From contig JBBHKE010002976.1 in assembly GCA_037447655.1 (NCBI GenBank), forward strand, positions 347,898 through 411,897: DNA of 64,000 nt, given 5' to 3'. Source of the stretch: Zygnema cylindricum (lineage: Eukaryota; Streptophyta; Zygnematophyceae; Zygnematales; Zygnemataceae). This document shows, piece after piece, positions 18,721-30,965 of this stretch. The notes under the pieces are model-generated. The model was not told the origin of the DNA, did not search any database, and worked only from the letters and a program-made list of their open reading frames with translations. Position 1 is the stretch's first letter. Each line of letters begins with the position of its first letter. A program made the translations under genes and the position numbers.

Positions 18721-20453
18721 TCAGTTAGCTTTCTCCAGTTTGCGTAACCTAGTAGGCTTCGCCCATTTTCTTTCACTCTTGTAGTCTTAAAAGCTTTTGT
18801 TGTATATTCTCCCTTTCGCGCCTGATGGTTTTTTCATCGAGAGTTTGCAAAATAGTTGCTCCCTACTTTTTTGACGTGTATAATAGTGACAGCATACAAG
18901 GTCACAAGGTGAGAGAGGTGATTTCACTAGGTCGTTGACGAATGAAAGAAAGACGTGAATCACCTACTTTTTTTTCTTTCCTTAAACGAATGACATGTAT
19001 GATAATTGTGAGGCCCTGAGCTTTTTCAACAAACACATTGTTTTTTTGCGAATCATTGCAAGTACTTCGTTTGTTTTCGACAAATTGATTATTTTGAAAA
19101 TTGTATTTTTCGATAAAAGCATTTCTACAACCTGTCCATGCTTTGTTTCGAACAGACACTTGTCACGATTACGACGACGATATCATACTGATCTACTGCA
19201 GTAGAAAGACCCGTTACAGGTTAACGACAATGTCTTTGAACCGCGAACGATGGTGCAAAATTGTTTTCTTCTTCCCCCTTATTTGAACCATGTGGCAACT
19301 ACTTTTGCGCGAAATGGACACAACTAACTTTGCTGCAGTTTAACCATTTTAGATTTATGCAAACAGGAAGTAGATGCAAATGATTTAGAAGTGTAAATAT
19401 GGTACGAATAAATCACATGTAAGTACCACAGAAAGTACATGTAAGTACAGAAATACGCGTGAAGTAAAAGTTAAATAACACAAAATATGCTCAGAGTAGA
19501 AACAAAGGCCCACAAAAAGTACATCCAGTACAATGCTCTATGGTACTATTTTGTACTCAAGTATACAATGAATATAACCGATATTCTTTTTTTATTAAGG
19601 CCAGATCGTATTACGCCCGACCCTCAAAATTTCCGATAATTCGAAATTCCCATCTTTCAATTTGGATTTTTTCAGAGTGTTACTTTTCCCAAAAATACAT
19701 ATTGCAGTTTCCTCGAAAATCATTTGAAGTAATGAATAATGTGTTGACCAGAAATCGATATCGTCACATCACGTCGACGACATACTTTACTTTCAAATTC
19801 CGTAGCAACTACACATCACATTAGAATTTGTTGACAACGGAAAAAACCACACAACAACATAGAAACTAAAAGCTTGGGAATGCACGAGATTTAATGTTAG
19901 CATATGGTGATAACGGGAAAATACAAAAACTACATGGAAAGTAAAATAACTCCAAACCCAGTTTTAAAATCGAAGACGTGTCTTCATACAACAATGTGTG
20001 GAACAAAGCAAAAGCGGTATTATATGATTACAGTTTTTTCATGAATTAATGTATTGTAAGCCATAATGTATAGTAAGAGTATTTATTTCAAACACACTGT
20101 AATCAACCAAAAAATAAAAAAAAAGGGGGGGGGGAAGAAGGCCACTCTACCTGCTCCCAACATATGGAAAGGTCAAACAAAAAGAAAAAAAACAACCAAA
20201 AAAAAAAGAAAAAGTTGATTAAGATATGTTGGTTATAATCCACTTTTCTTGTCGACAGACTTAAATTAAACAGTCAGGCCTAAATTATCTCCACAATTTA
20301 CGCTAAAACATTCTTGTTTACTGAAATTCGGGTAATGAACCATTCTTGAACAAAACCAGTCCAAAAACATTAACTTGTCTCCATCAGTAACATTTGACAT
20401 TACTAAAAAAATAAAGTTAAGAATGAACAGAAAAAAAAAACACATTCTTTGTT
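18721..20453. other. Intergenic, nothing recognised
   Basis: This is AT-rich DNA containing short frames only and a poly-G run (20126-20134). It lies downstream of the RIN2-type gene's stop. Confidence 0.4.
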
Positions 20454-23085
20454 TTACTGAGTCTGCGGAATCAAACAGGATACCTTTTCATCGTTTACAA
20501 CCTCAAAACCCTGGTTAAAGAACGCTTGTTGTCAAACTATTGAAAAAAAGAGGAGGAACCAAAATACAAGGGGAAAATGCAAACTCTTACCTGTTGCGGT
20601 TATCTGCCCTTCATCTTGCTTTTTTCCTCCTCTAATTTCATGTTTGCAAAGGGGACAATTAGCGTTGATTTTAAGCCACGTGTCTACACAAGTCACATGG
20701 AAATGGTGACCACATGGAAGCTCACGGAGTTCTTCTCCATGAGCGTATTTCGCAAGACAAATACAGCAAACCTAAAAAAAAATGGAAAAAAAAAACCCCA
20801 AGAAAAACCCACGGAATGTCATAGAACCCGCGGTACTGCTAACTTATGAATCTTAATCATTTAAATTTCCATCCATCGCCAGAGCTAAAAAAACAGCTTT
20901 AACTCATAGAATTTCCATTTGAAACAACATTGAAAATCATGGCCAAACTAAAATACTCTCAACCGTCTTCTATCTTATCTTCAACTGCTACAATAGAAAG
21001 GTTTGCTTTTAAACTTACCGCATCCTCTCCTGAAACCACAGTCTCTAGGGGAGTTCCTGCGCGGAGTAGTCCAGTTTCTCCTCTATTTTCCGGATCTGAA
21101 TCACTGTCTCCACCATTTTTAACGTCAACATTTACACTAGTTGGTCTAACAGAAGAAGCCTGGACTTGGTATTTATATGTAGGAAGAGACGATATAACGT
21201 CTTCTGCGGCTCCCTTTCCTCTCATTGGCTCGTCCACCAAACCCATAAAAGCGATAATACACGGAAGACAGCAGCATATAGTCGCACAGAGGAATAACGG
21301 AACGGCGTAACTGATGCAACTAAAAGTCAGAAATACGATACACATACTGCAGAGGATACAAATAACACCAAAGGGGGAAAGGTGAGTAGAAGGAAGAAAC
21401 AGAGACAGAGACAGGGACAGGGACAGGGACAGGGATAGAGTTGGGAATGGTGGTGTGAGGGAAAGAGGAAAGAGAGTGAGAGCGATAGAGGGAAAGAAGG
21501 AAAGACGTATTCAGGAACTGTTGCGATTGAAGGTCAGGAACACGATAAACGGGAGAAGGGAAGGAAGGAAGGACATGTATGGGGAGAAAGGAGGAGGAGA
21601 CTGAATGAAGTGAAATCGACAACTTGAAACCAAAATGTGACGAAAAAGTAAACTACCAAAACAAATAAAAACCGTCTGCTGAAAAGTTACATGTGTGATT
21701 GTAATTTCCAAACTTGTCTTACTTGTACAGATTTGGAGCTTCTGCAGTTGATGCATGGCCTCCAAAAATCCAAACATTTCCCAAAACAAACCAAACGGCG
21801 AAAAAAAAATCCAAACCTATTTTAAATCGCTCCACAATCAATGTCACCCTGCCCAAAAAACAAACAAAACCCAAATAAAGTAAGGAATCCAAATCAAATA
21901 TCTACATTTTAATTCTAGTGGACAAATTGGACATGAACCTTATCGGTTTCGATATAACCATTCTACCTTCTGTGTGACATCAACCTAATAGCAACCTCAA
22001 CCTCATAAATATTTAAAAACCACTGGATTAACACCATCCAAAACATTACAATGTCAAAATTTATACACTTCGCAAATCAGATACTTAAAATTGACAAGTT
22101 CAAAAAAAAACACACAATACCTTGAGTCGTTATAAAGATCCTGAAATAGAGTCCTCTCAGAGCTTTCTCCTAACTGGGACGGAACTCTCTGAAAACCCTC
22201 CAATACTGGAACCTCCATGGATGCCCCATTAAGAGCTGAATATCTCGCAGAAGAAGAAAGTTCGGCTCGACTTCCCAAATTTCCCCTGTTAACATCCGCT
22301 GGCAAAACCGCGACATCTACAGCACTATTGCTACTTCTTCCAGCATTATTAGAGTTACTGTTATCCATAACAAGAGATTGTTCACCAGAATCTGACAATT
22401 CTACAAAGTACCTATCTGCATTGCTTGTCTGTCTATAAGATTCAGAAGAACTACGAGAAACTCTACGAAAATTCCTACGAGTGTATCGCCAATATAGTAA
22501 GGGAAGAGTTCCTACACAACCCATAGCGTAGCCCAAAAGCCAAAGACCAAGAGGAACTTGGGGTTTTTCATTTCTAGAAATTGCGAGAACTACACTAGCC
22601 GCAAAAATTTGACCCAAAATGAGAGTAAGCTCAATTGAGAGCCATAAATTAGAGTTGAATGGATTTGTCCGATGTTGTTGCCGTTGTTGGAGAGATTGTG
22701 ACCGATGGGAGGGAGACAAGGGTCTGGACGAGGGAGAAAAAGAGGAGGAAGGAGGAAAGACAGGTTGAGAGGAAAAGGAGGGGAGAGACCTCTCAGAAGA
22801 AGAGATATACGATTCTGAAGTGTTATCCGAGGAAGGAAGAGAGGAAACGGAGTCTGAAATTGGAGATGAAAGGATATCGGGACCACTGTGAATTTCTCCA
22901 TTTAGTACATCATCTCCAGTTTTCTCTGCTTCAACTCTGTCTAGACTACTGTGCTTGGGTTCACCTCCACATTCAGAGGGAGGAATTGGTCTCTCTAGAG
23001 AAGGAGAAGGAGAGGCGGGAATGCAAATGATTGCATGTGGCTGGATCACATCTGGGGAATACTGACTGCTGGAAGACTCCATCAT
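20454..23085 (-). CDS. RIN2/At1g12760-type membrane RING-H2 E3 ubiquitin ligase
   Basis: Five exons: 23085-22121, 21848-21723, 21346-21019, 20771-20591 and 20524-20454. All phases agree; the product is about 556 residues. The N-terminal 130 residues are Ser/Pro-rich. Membrane segments follow in the plant-family pattern, including [36 protein letters not shown] and [16 protein letters not shown]. The RING-H2 lies near residues 475-515, reading CCICLAKY then [11 protein letters not shown] and NCPLCK, with ligands C475, C478, C493, H495, H498, C501, C512 and C515 intact. Family members in plants act at membranes in immunity and stress-linked ubiquitination. ATG at 23085 directly follows a splice acceptor (CCTCCAG), so at least one 5' exon exists. 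The last exon boundary (20524) is the least certain. Confidence 0.92.
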
Positions 23086-23119
23086 CCTGGAGGAATGAAA
23101 ATATTATCGAATGAGAGGA

Positions 23120-23650
23120 CATACAAGGTGTGTGAAAGAGAGAGGATTAGAGAGAGGGAGAGGGACAGGGAGAGGGAGAGGGAGAACGGGAGAGAGGAAA
23201 AGGGAACATAGACGAAAGAGTGGAAAAGAAAAGGTCTTCAAGTATGAGGGATAGAAAAGCAGTGTGATATGATTGCTGAAGGAAAGAAAAGGAGATTCCA
23301 ATGTGCTACCAACGAATAACGATGGGCCAAGAGAGGGAAGAAAGAGAGAGGGAAAGAAGCATTCTTAATAAGCAGGCATTAGGAATCACACTAGACAGAT
23401 ATTCAGGAGGAGGGACAAGGGCACATGTAAAACTCCTTGCTCTTTAAATTAAAGGTTCTGCACGTGATAGGGAGAGAGGAATAGACAGAGAAATAAGAGA
23501 GGCGGAGAGGGCGGGGGAAGGGAAAAGGGAAAGGAAGAAGGGAGAAGGAAAATGGGAAAGGTAGCAGGGATTGCTGAGACAGGCAGATAAAGGGGGAGGG
23601 AGAGGGGGAGAAGGAGAGAAGAAGAGAGGGAGAGAAGAAGAGAGATACTT
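23120..23650. repeat. Polypurine tracts upstream of the RIN2-type gene's first coding exon
   Basis: Repeated GAGAGGGAGAGGGA (23130-23200) and GGGGAGAGAAGAAG (23580-23650) lie in the probable 5' intron. The transcript strand is CT-rich. Confidence 0.8.
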
Positions 23651-23692
23651 CATAAGTTTAGGGTAACTCACTATTACTGCGAAATCTCTTAC

Positions 23693-23832
23693 TTCTGTTC
23701 CAAAGGCCACCAAATCCAATGCCGTTGTCCAGTTAAGCCCTGTCCCGTTTCGAGAATTTCTCCTCGTTTTCTCTCACCCAGTTTAGACTCTAAGTTTGAT
23801 GAGACTCGTCGATTTTTACAGTTTACTAATTC
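23693..23832 (-). other. Possible 5' exon of the RIN2-type gene (leader or N-terminal extension)
   Basis: The minus strand has an acceptor (TTTTGCAG) before 23832 and a good donor (GTAAGA) after 23693. The 140 bases are open in the frame that would splice into the acceptor just before ATG 23085, where AA plus G makes Lys. The predicted residues (for example ELVNCKNRRV) match nothing I know. It may be 5' untranslated sequence that happens to be open. The intervening intron, 23.1-23.65 kb, is largely purine-rich on the plus strand. Confidence 0.35.
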
Positions 23833-23839
23833 CTGCAAA

Positions 23840-25700
23840 ACAACAGAATCAACACCAAAAAAGGTATCTTAGCGCCTGAAAAAATAGCACCAAAAAACCG
23901 CACTCTGTTGAATTCTTGTAAACAAGTTTCATTCCCAGCTAGAACATTCATAAAAAGATTGACAGATTGATCCTTCCAATTATTATTCATCCTTACATCA
24001 CAAATAACCCTCATAGACGAAAGAAAGCCCATAAGAAACTTAAGGAATTCCCACATAAAACCCAAAAGAACCAGAAAACCAGAGAAAACCATGTCTCTTT
24101 TGATTTTCTTAACATGAACTTGCCAGTTGAATTTTGAAGCCCTGCCTACCAGTCCCACCATCTAGTGTTTTTCTTAGAGATTTTCAAAGTTTTACAAAAA
24201 AGAATTAGGGCTTTTTTTTTCAGAATTTGAAATGTGACTGGCATGTTTTATTGGGCAAGCTCCATACATCCAATTTTCTCCCAAAAATGAGGTGGCAGAA
24301 AACTTCAAATGAAATCCGATTAGAATGAAAAGAATCGCAGAAAACTGAACACAATTTAACAAGCATATCACATATAATCTACCTCATTCGAAAAAATAAG
24401 AATCAAAAAACAAATCAAGAAAAAAACAAAACTTTCAAAAATGCTTTTCAGACAAACCTAAACAAAACGGACTAAAACTTTTCAATCTACTGCCTACAAA
24501 AATCATTCAGCCACTCTTTTGCCAGATTTAAAAAACAGGAAATTTCTTAAAACCGGCAACAGACATTACCAACTTAACAGATTTCCACAACACCTTTCTG
24601 TAGATATTTTGAAACAATCTTCTATGAAAGAAAAATAGGCAAGAAGGAGACTGGGGAGAACCTGTCACAGTCAAGTTCGGTGAGACTATCCGAGGGCATT
24701 TGGAACTCGAGGATCGCGGTTCACGTGGAAATGCAGGAAGGTTCAGAGGCTGGGAATTACTCCATTTCAATTCGGTAATTGCTCAAATTGGGAATTTTTA
24801 ACAGAGGATGACTTCATAGAAGGCCTCTACAGTTAATTGCGCCACTAAGACATCTTCTAGACTCACCAAACTGAATAAACCTGCAAATACGGCAACAAGG
24901 TTACTATAAGAGAAAAGAAGAAGACTTTCATTACAGCAGTCACCGTTATTAATGTGGCCACCACTTTCCATGAAATGAGACCATTCATTATTCCTTTTTC
25001 TTTCTTGGAACTAGGTCAATGTATAAAAAAAATTAGGAGAGTTGTATCAAGATTAGTGTGGGTTAACATCGATAACATGCTTATGCAGTTGTTGGTGAAA
25101 GCTCACTAAAGGACTGATGGCTATTTTCCAATGACCATTTTTTAGGACAACATAAGGCAATACAGTAGACATTTACATAACTTATTGAGATACATGACAA
25201 TTTCTATGAAAAACAATAAATTGTCGTTACTATTGGCACAATTAAGATTGCTCTGGCGTAGCATACAGTCAGTTTCTACGAACATTCATATTTTAGAGAA
25301 GGTCGATTTTATTGATGAAAACTACAAGAAGTATATTTATGTACACATTTATGAGGAATTCAACACTAACATTTGTAGACATATAATAATCATAGCAATC
25401 TACCCCTAAACGTACAGAAATACAGCGTCTACATGAGAAATTGTGAAGGATTACACATTAGCTGGTAATGATTATTCGTACACTGTTTCATAGTAATCTA
25501 GAGCAGCTATCAGCGCAAATCAAGCGGTACAAATATCTATTGCCATTTTAGAGAGATCAATTTACACAAACATTGTTTTGGCACTTATCGATGTATAAAA
25601 GTGATATTGCCTTTCATTTTGAATACCATGTTTATTTTGAAATTTGTTTATAGTTGAAAGAAGATAACAAAAAGGTCCTGTAGGAGAGGAGATTAAATGT
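23840..25700. other. Upstream region of the RIN2-type gene, no gene assigned
   Basis: A 111-codon minus frame with a true ATG at 24161 (MVGLVGRASKFNW) contains hydrophobic stretches and ends just inside an acceptor-like site. It resembles no known family and may be a leader exon by chance open. Nothing else is recognised up to 25.7 kb. Confidence 0.3.
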
Positions 25701-25739
25701 AAGGGGCAAAGGGGTTGAGGGGAGGAGGAGAGTGGAAGA

Positions 25740-26390
25740 CACCATAACTATTGTGGTAAGTTTTTCCTCACACCATCTGAACGTATGTTATGTTATAGTT
25801 TACACAATTTAAAACAATAATTATTGTATGCTTACACCATTTTATCTATATAAATACTGTAACCTGTGTTTTTCTAAATGATGTTGAAACCGTAACTAGC
25901 GTGGTATACACCGCTGGACCTCGAACTAGTGTTGTATGGTTTCTTTTTAAAAGGTAATTAGCATGGTATGTTTTTTTTTTGCACGGTGGGTAGTGTGGTA
26001 ATTAATTTTTTTTCCCCATTTGACACCATAATTACTTTGCTGTTGTTTTCTTCCGCTCTTTAGAACAAAATTTATGTAGAAAGTTTTTTGGACACTTTAT
26101 GAGCAATCATAACTAGTGTGGTATGTTTTATACCTATTGACAGCATTATGTGAGTGTTATGTTATTTTACACCACGTAACACCATAAATAATGTGCACAG
26201 TTTTCCTTGCTACATGTTGCACCATAATGAGTGTGGTGCACTATTGCAAACTATAAACCGTGGCATGTATTTTTTTTACACAAATTGACAACATATTTAG
26301 TGTGACAGGTTATACACCATTTGACATGGTGATTTGTTTCACACAGGTATACAACAATACATGTGTGGTCTGTTTTCTTTCACTATTTGA
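25740..26390. repeat. Degenerate minisatellite, block 1 (CACCATTTGACACCATAATT)
   Basis: An approximately 50-base unit containing ACACCATTTGACACC, TAATTAGTGTGGTATG and a poly-T is repeated with heavy divergence. The same unit resumes at 27310-27660, after an inserted segment. Confidence 0.65.
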
Positions 26391-26393
26391 TAG

Positions 26394-27286
26394 CGTTGCT
26401 CATCAGTAGCCATATACTGATTACCAATATTCGGTTTTTTTCACCTACCGGTAATCGATAAATCGGCCGAACATCGTTAATCATGTCGGCAATATATATC
26501 GATACATGATATCGATCAAACAGCAATATTTTCCATGACATATGTTCTAACGACTCCCTTTTCACCGAATAGGCCAAAAAAAACTGATGTCCGTAGACTT
26601 TTTGATAGGGAGGCCAGATTATAACCGAAAAACGCACCGAAAAACGCAAATAAAACATTTAATGCACAGGCTTTTCCACAGCTGAAGACCGTTGTACAGC
26701 GTGAGCTGTAATTACGCGACCAACGAGTTCGCACTCGTGAAAAATAATGTAATTTCAATGAGTTTAATGCCTTAATTTTCAAAGATATTAATTCTCAAAA
26801 GGAAGTTTTTTGGTGATCTGGGGTCTTATTTACATGAATCTGATGGTGCGGGAATAATTTTTTTTGATATTTCTTTTGAAATTAGTAATTTTCAAGTACA
26901 CTATACTCTGACGTACACTGAAACACACCCTCTATCGTTACTAGCGTCCGGTGCCCCTAAATTTTACCCCACTAAACACATCAACGACACCAATTGTTCT
27001 TGTCTTAATGCTCATTATTTAAACAGTGCAAAATTATTCACATCATTCGGAACTAAATTAGAATTAAAGACACTAATATAACCCCCACGGCAATAATTCC
27101 TTGGCGCTAACAGCAATTCACAGTGTGCTGTATTTCACAGTATGTTTAGTAAAACAATACGGATGATTATTGATTATTGACAACAACACCGCCAATAGTT
27201 AATTGAGTGTCAACACCAGATAATATCAGATGCAATAATCGATAATAGGTCGACATATCGATTGTGAACCACCAGCCGATGAGCAA
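26394..27286. mobile_element. Inserted element splitting the minisatellite
   Basis: The block interrupting the minisatellite begins GTTGCTCATCAG and ends CCGATGAGCAAC, a short inverted terminal match. Inside is a diverged TA-MITE (26926-27125). No transposase frame is visible and no target duplication was found, so the boundaries are tentative. Confidence 0.4.
26926..27125. mobile_element. Diverged TA-MITE, about 200 bp
   Basis: Its left end is CACCCTCTATCGTTACTAGC and its right end is GCTAACAGCAATTCACAGTG. It matches the family layout with several substitutions, so it is an old copy. Confidence 0.55.
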
Positions 27287-27309
27287 CAATACCAAAACAC
27301 CATCTTCAG

Positions 27310-27660
27310 TGGGTTATGTTCTTGTTTACATCTTGGGAAAACATAATTAGTGTGGTATGCATTTGTTTTTTACATCGATTAACACAATAATTATTGGGAT
27401 ATGCTTTTTCTGGACCATTTGACAACATAATTTGTATGGTATGCTTTTGTTTACAACATTTGACGCCAAGATTATCGTGTTTTGTTTTTACACCACCTGA
27501 CCAATAAATAGTGTGGTATGCTTTACACCATTTGAGACGAGAAGTAGGATGGTTTGCATTGCTCACACAATTTAATTACTGTAACATGTTTTTTCTCCAC
27601 CATTTTACACCACAATTAGTGCGGTATGTTTACACCATTTGACACCATTATTGAAGTTGT
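27310..27660. repeat. Degenerate minisatellite, block 2
   Basis: This continues the 25.7-26.4 kb unit: TAATTAGTGTGGTATGC, ACACCATTTGACACCA and similar words about every 45-55 bases. Confidence 0.65.
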
Positions 27661-28930
27661 ACACAGTGTACAGACACATTTTATGAGTGAAGTGAGCGAT
27701 GCAGTTTGTGAGTAAAGTGAGTATTGTATGTGTGCAGTGTATTGTAGACCATTATACCATTAGTGTAATGTAACATTATTTAGGGTAGGCAGCCTGGGAG
27801 TATGAAGTGTGTAGAGGTAGTGTGGAGTGTGCTAGGTAGATTAGAATGGAAGGATATAAATGATCATCGAAGATGGAGATCAGGTCATAATGGAATTAAT
27901 TGGGAGGGGGGAAAGGAAGAATAAGATGAAGGGGGAAAAGGCAAAAGAGTCAAGAGCTCAGAAATGAAATCTGGAGAAAGAGAGAGAGGACAGCTAATTC
28001 TTGAGTACATAACAATCTCGAATCAGATAGAGACATCAATTCATCAAGCAAAAAAAGAGCAAAAGCATTTCATACCTCAATCCGCGAAGAATCCTGTCCA
28101 ATATTGATTGAGTGTACAATGGATGATAGACAGATTGGAAAGTTTTGAATGAATCTGGTGTAGCTCCTGAAAAGGCTGACGAAGTATTGTAACGGCCGGA
28201 CTAACGGCCAGGCCTAATTCTGGCGGCCAAGCGGCGAAAGTTCAGGACGGTCTAACGTCACTGGCGGAGTGACGTGAATGGCGCGGGCGCCTTCATATTT
28301 TCTTACGTTCCTTTTATCAATTTTCCACCTTTGTACGGTTGGATAACATCATTTTTTCGGTTATTTGCTTATCATGATTGTTGCTCGAGTGAAATCTCTT
28401 GACAATGACGGTAGATGTGACAATTTCAGGTATGACGTATCGAAATAATGTTGATCGTCACTCTTTATGATGGTTCATTATGACAGGGCTTGTATCCCAT
28501 ATCTCAAGTTAATACGAATGTTCTACAGTTTTGGCATGGAGCTACAGTGCAGCACTGTACTGTAGTTTTGTGAACGCTTGAGAGGGGGTAAGCATTTCGT
28601 TCTTTCCTTTTATGGAAAAAAAAAATCTTGTGTCCGCTGCCCATAAAAAGAAGAGTTCGTTTTTTTTAATTGCATACATATTTGCATATACACACATCAT
28701 ATGAATACATATACATGTGTATGCATAAAATGTGTATAGAAATGTATATATATTTCGTATTAATGTAAGTTGTACTTCGGTCAGGCTTTCGTGAAAAGCC
28801 GACATCCCGCCTGAGGACGGGCAACAGCGTCTGTGCCAGTCACACTGTTCATCGCGTCAAAGACCGCGGAACGGCTCCACCTTCGGAACGTGGAGTCGAT
28901 GACGACGTCAGGAACGACGCTCTTGCATGC
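27661..28930. other. Intergenic, with a GC-rich patch
   Basis: Most is AT-rich. Around 28190-28310 a GC-rich patch has repeated CGGCC and an inverted ACGTCACTGGCGGAGTGACGT. Around 28640-28760 there is TATACAT microsatellite DNA. No gene is recognised. Confidence 0.4.
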
Positions 28931-29040
28931 TACAGTACTGTCGTGTACTGTAGCACTTCCTGAAGGGAATCATGATTGTACGGAAAGTACAATTCCCAAG
29001 TTCACGCGATTGGGTGCTCTATTTTTGAGGCCAGTAACGA
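28930..29040. repeat. Direct repeat, left copy
   Basis: It shares TACTGTCGTGTACTGTAGCA, GGGAATCATGATTGTACGG and CACGCGATTGGGTGCTCTAT with 29537-29680. The right copy carries an extra stretch after GTAGCA and after GAGGC. The two flank a 500-base MITE-derived segment. Confidence 0.75.
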
Positions 29041-29044
29041 CCCG

Positions 29045-29529
29045 AAATACAATCCATAATTCTATTTTTTCCATTATTCTAATTAGGTTTTTTTTTCAAT
29101 TAGCGATAACAAGGAAAGTACACTGCGATGGAAATAGTGTGGCATACGGACAGGGTATCTCCGTACGAAATGGTACTTTTTGAATTACAAAGGCATAAAA
29201 AGACACTTAACATTATTGCGCACACATGTGAATGTGCACTGGAAGAAAGAGATGCAAACTCGTCGACAAAAATCACGTTCTCATATGTTCGTCCGTCGAC
29301 CGTGTGAACAGCGCGACGGCGTACGAATTGTCAGATTTTGTACGAATACACAGACTACTGTAGACATCAAAAGGGCGGGTATTTATTATTCAGGACAACC
29401 CAAATTACAGTTAGGGATTAATTAGTATATATATATTTTTTCAAAAAAAAAAATTTCCCGATTAGTGTTAATAACACTAATTTTTTTTTTACGCTATTTA
29501 TTCCTTCACTCTAATAGCGATTGACGGTG
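29045..29529. mobile_element. Long TA-MITE copy with an unclear left end
   Basis: It ends CTCTAATAGCGATTGACGGTG followed by TA. The interior matches the long element at 45406-45951: AATAGTGTGGCATACGG, ATATGTTCGTCC and GTCAGATTTTGTACGAATAC. The left terminus is not recognisable. Confidence 0.65.
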
Positions 29530-29536
29530 TACTGTA

Positions 29537-29680
29537 CTGTACTGTCGTGTACTGTAGCATTGTCGCTCCTGTTGGCATGCTTCCTGACGGGAATCATGAT
29601 TGTACGGAAAATACAATTCCCAAGTTCACGCGATTGGGTGCTCTATTTTTGAGGCTTCAAACTCCAGTAACGACCACGTA
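29537..29680. repeat. Direct repeat, right copy
   Basis: This is the partner of 28930-29040 in the same orientation. Confidence 0.75.
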
Positions 29681-29856
29681 CGCAGATGATTCGAAAATCT
29701 CGTGCATTCACTTGTCAAATCAGAACGTCCACCCATCTGGTCTGCGCATAGTTCCAAAATAGTGTGTACGTTCACTTGTCAAATTCTTAGAATTCTAGAC
29801 GTCTGAAAATCTTTAAACAAATGCTGTCATATTCACAAGTGTCATTCTCTGAACTA

Positions 29857-30524
29857 CACCGTGAATCGTAATTAGAGTAATGAAAAAATTAGAGTAAAAA
29901 AACCAGAAAAAACAATTAGAGTAAAAAAACCAGAAAAAACAATTAGAGTAAAAAAACCAGAAAAAACAATTAGAGTAATGAACTCTAATTTATGTGATAG
30001 AACTTTTTCACAGAGGAAGTTTACTCTAATTTATTCAAGCACTCTATATTGGGTCATATCGGTAATAATTATCCGCACTGAAATTAAGAACACTAAATTA
30101 CGTATACATACAAAATCTGTCGTCCGTATAGTTTTGACGTCATTATGACGTTAGTATTATTTGTCGCGCTGAATGTCAGTTAATGTTCACACTGACGACG
30201 ATGCTGTCGACGGACGAGAGTTATGCGAACGGCTTTTTTTCGATGTGATTGATTTTTCATTTAGTGCGATCTCACATGCGAGCGTGATTCTATTAAATCA
30301 TTATTTGTTCCTTTTTACTTAAAAGGTACAATTTTGCACGGTAGAACGTCGTCCGTACTCCACACTATTTAAAACGAACCTGTATTACAATTTTCTACGC
30401 TAATTAAACTTCACCTAAATTAGAATAATGAAAAAATTAGAATCGTTTACTCTATTTGAAGTCATAGTGTCGAAATTTCGAGCGACCGAATTAGAGTAAT
30501 TTACTCTAATTACGATTCGCGGTG
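29857..30524. mobile_element. Long TA-MITE, 668 bp, left arm of an inverted pair
   Basis: It starts CACCGTGAATCGTAATTAGAG after TA and ends CTAATTACGATTCGCGGTG before TA. Near the left end a unit containing AAACCAGAAAAAACAATTAG is repeated three times (29893-29970). Much of its sequence recurs inverted in the neighbour at 30555-30912. Confidence 0.85.
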
Positions 30525-30554
30525 TACAGTGCTGTACACCGCGAATGCACTGTA

Positions 30555-30912
30555 CACCGCGAATCGTAATTAGAGTAAATTACTCTAATTCGGTCGCATA
30601 ACTCTCGTCCGTCAACAGCATCGTCGTCAGTGTGGACATTAACTGACATTCAGTGCGACAAATAATACTAGCGTCATAATGACGTCAAAACTATACGGAC
30701 TGACAGATATTGTACGTCTACGTAATTTAGTGTTCATAATTTCAGCGCAAATACTTATTGCCGACATCACCCAATATAGAGTACTTAAATAAATTAGAGT
30801 AAACTTCTTCTCTGAAAAAGTTCTATCACATAAATTAGAGTTCATTACTCTAATTGTTTTTTCTGGTTTTTTTACTCTAATTTTTTCATTACTCTAATTA
30901 CGATTCGCGGTG
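30555..30912. mobile_element. TA-MITE, 358 bp, right arm of an inverted pair
   Basis: It starts CACCGCGAATCGTAATTAGAG and ends CTAATTACGATTCGCGGTG, TA on both sides. It is the reverse of parts of 29857-30524: the ACTCTCGTCCGTCAACAGC region matches 30210-30230 inverted, and CTGGTTTTTTTACTCTAATT matches the 29.9 kb units. It has one such unit where the partner has three. Confidence 0.85.
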
Positions 30913-30965
30913 TACTGTCCAGTACAGTGGAGACCACGGAGGTTGGAAGTTTCGACCATGTCGCT

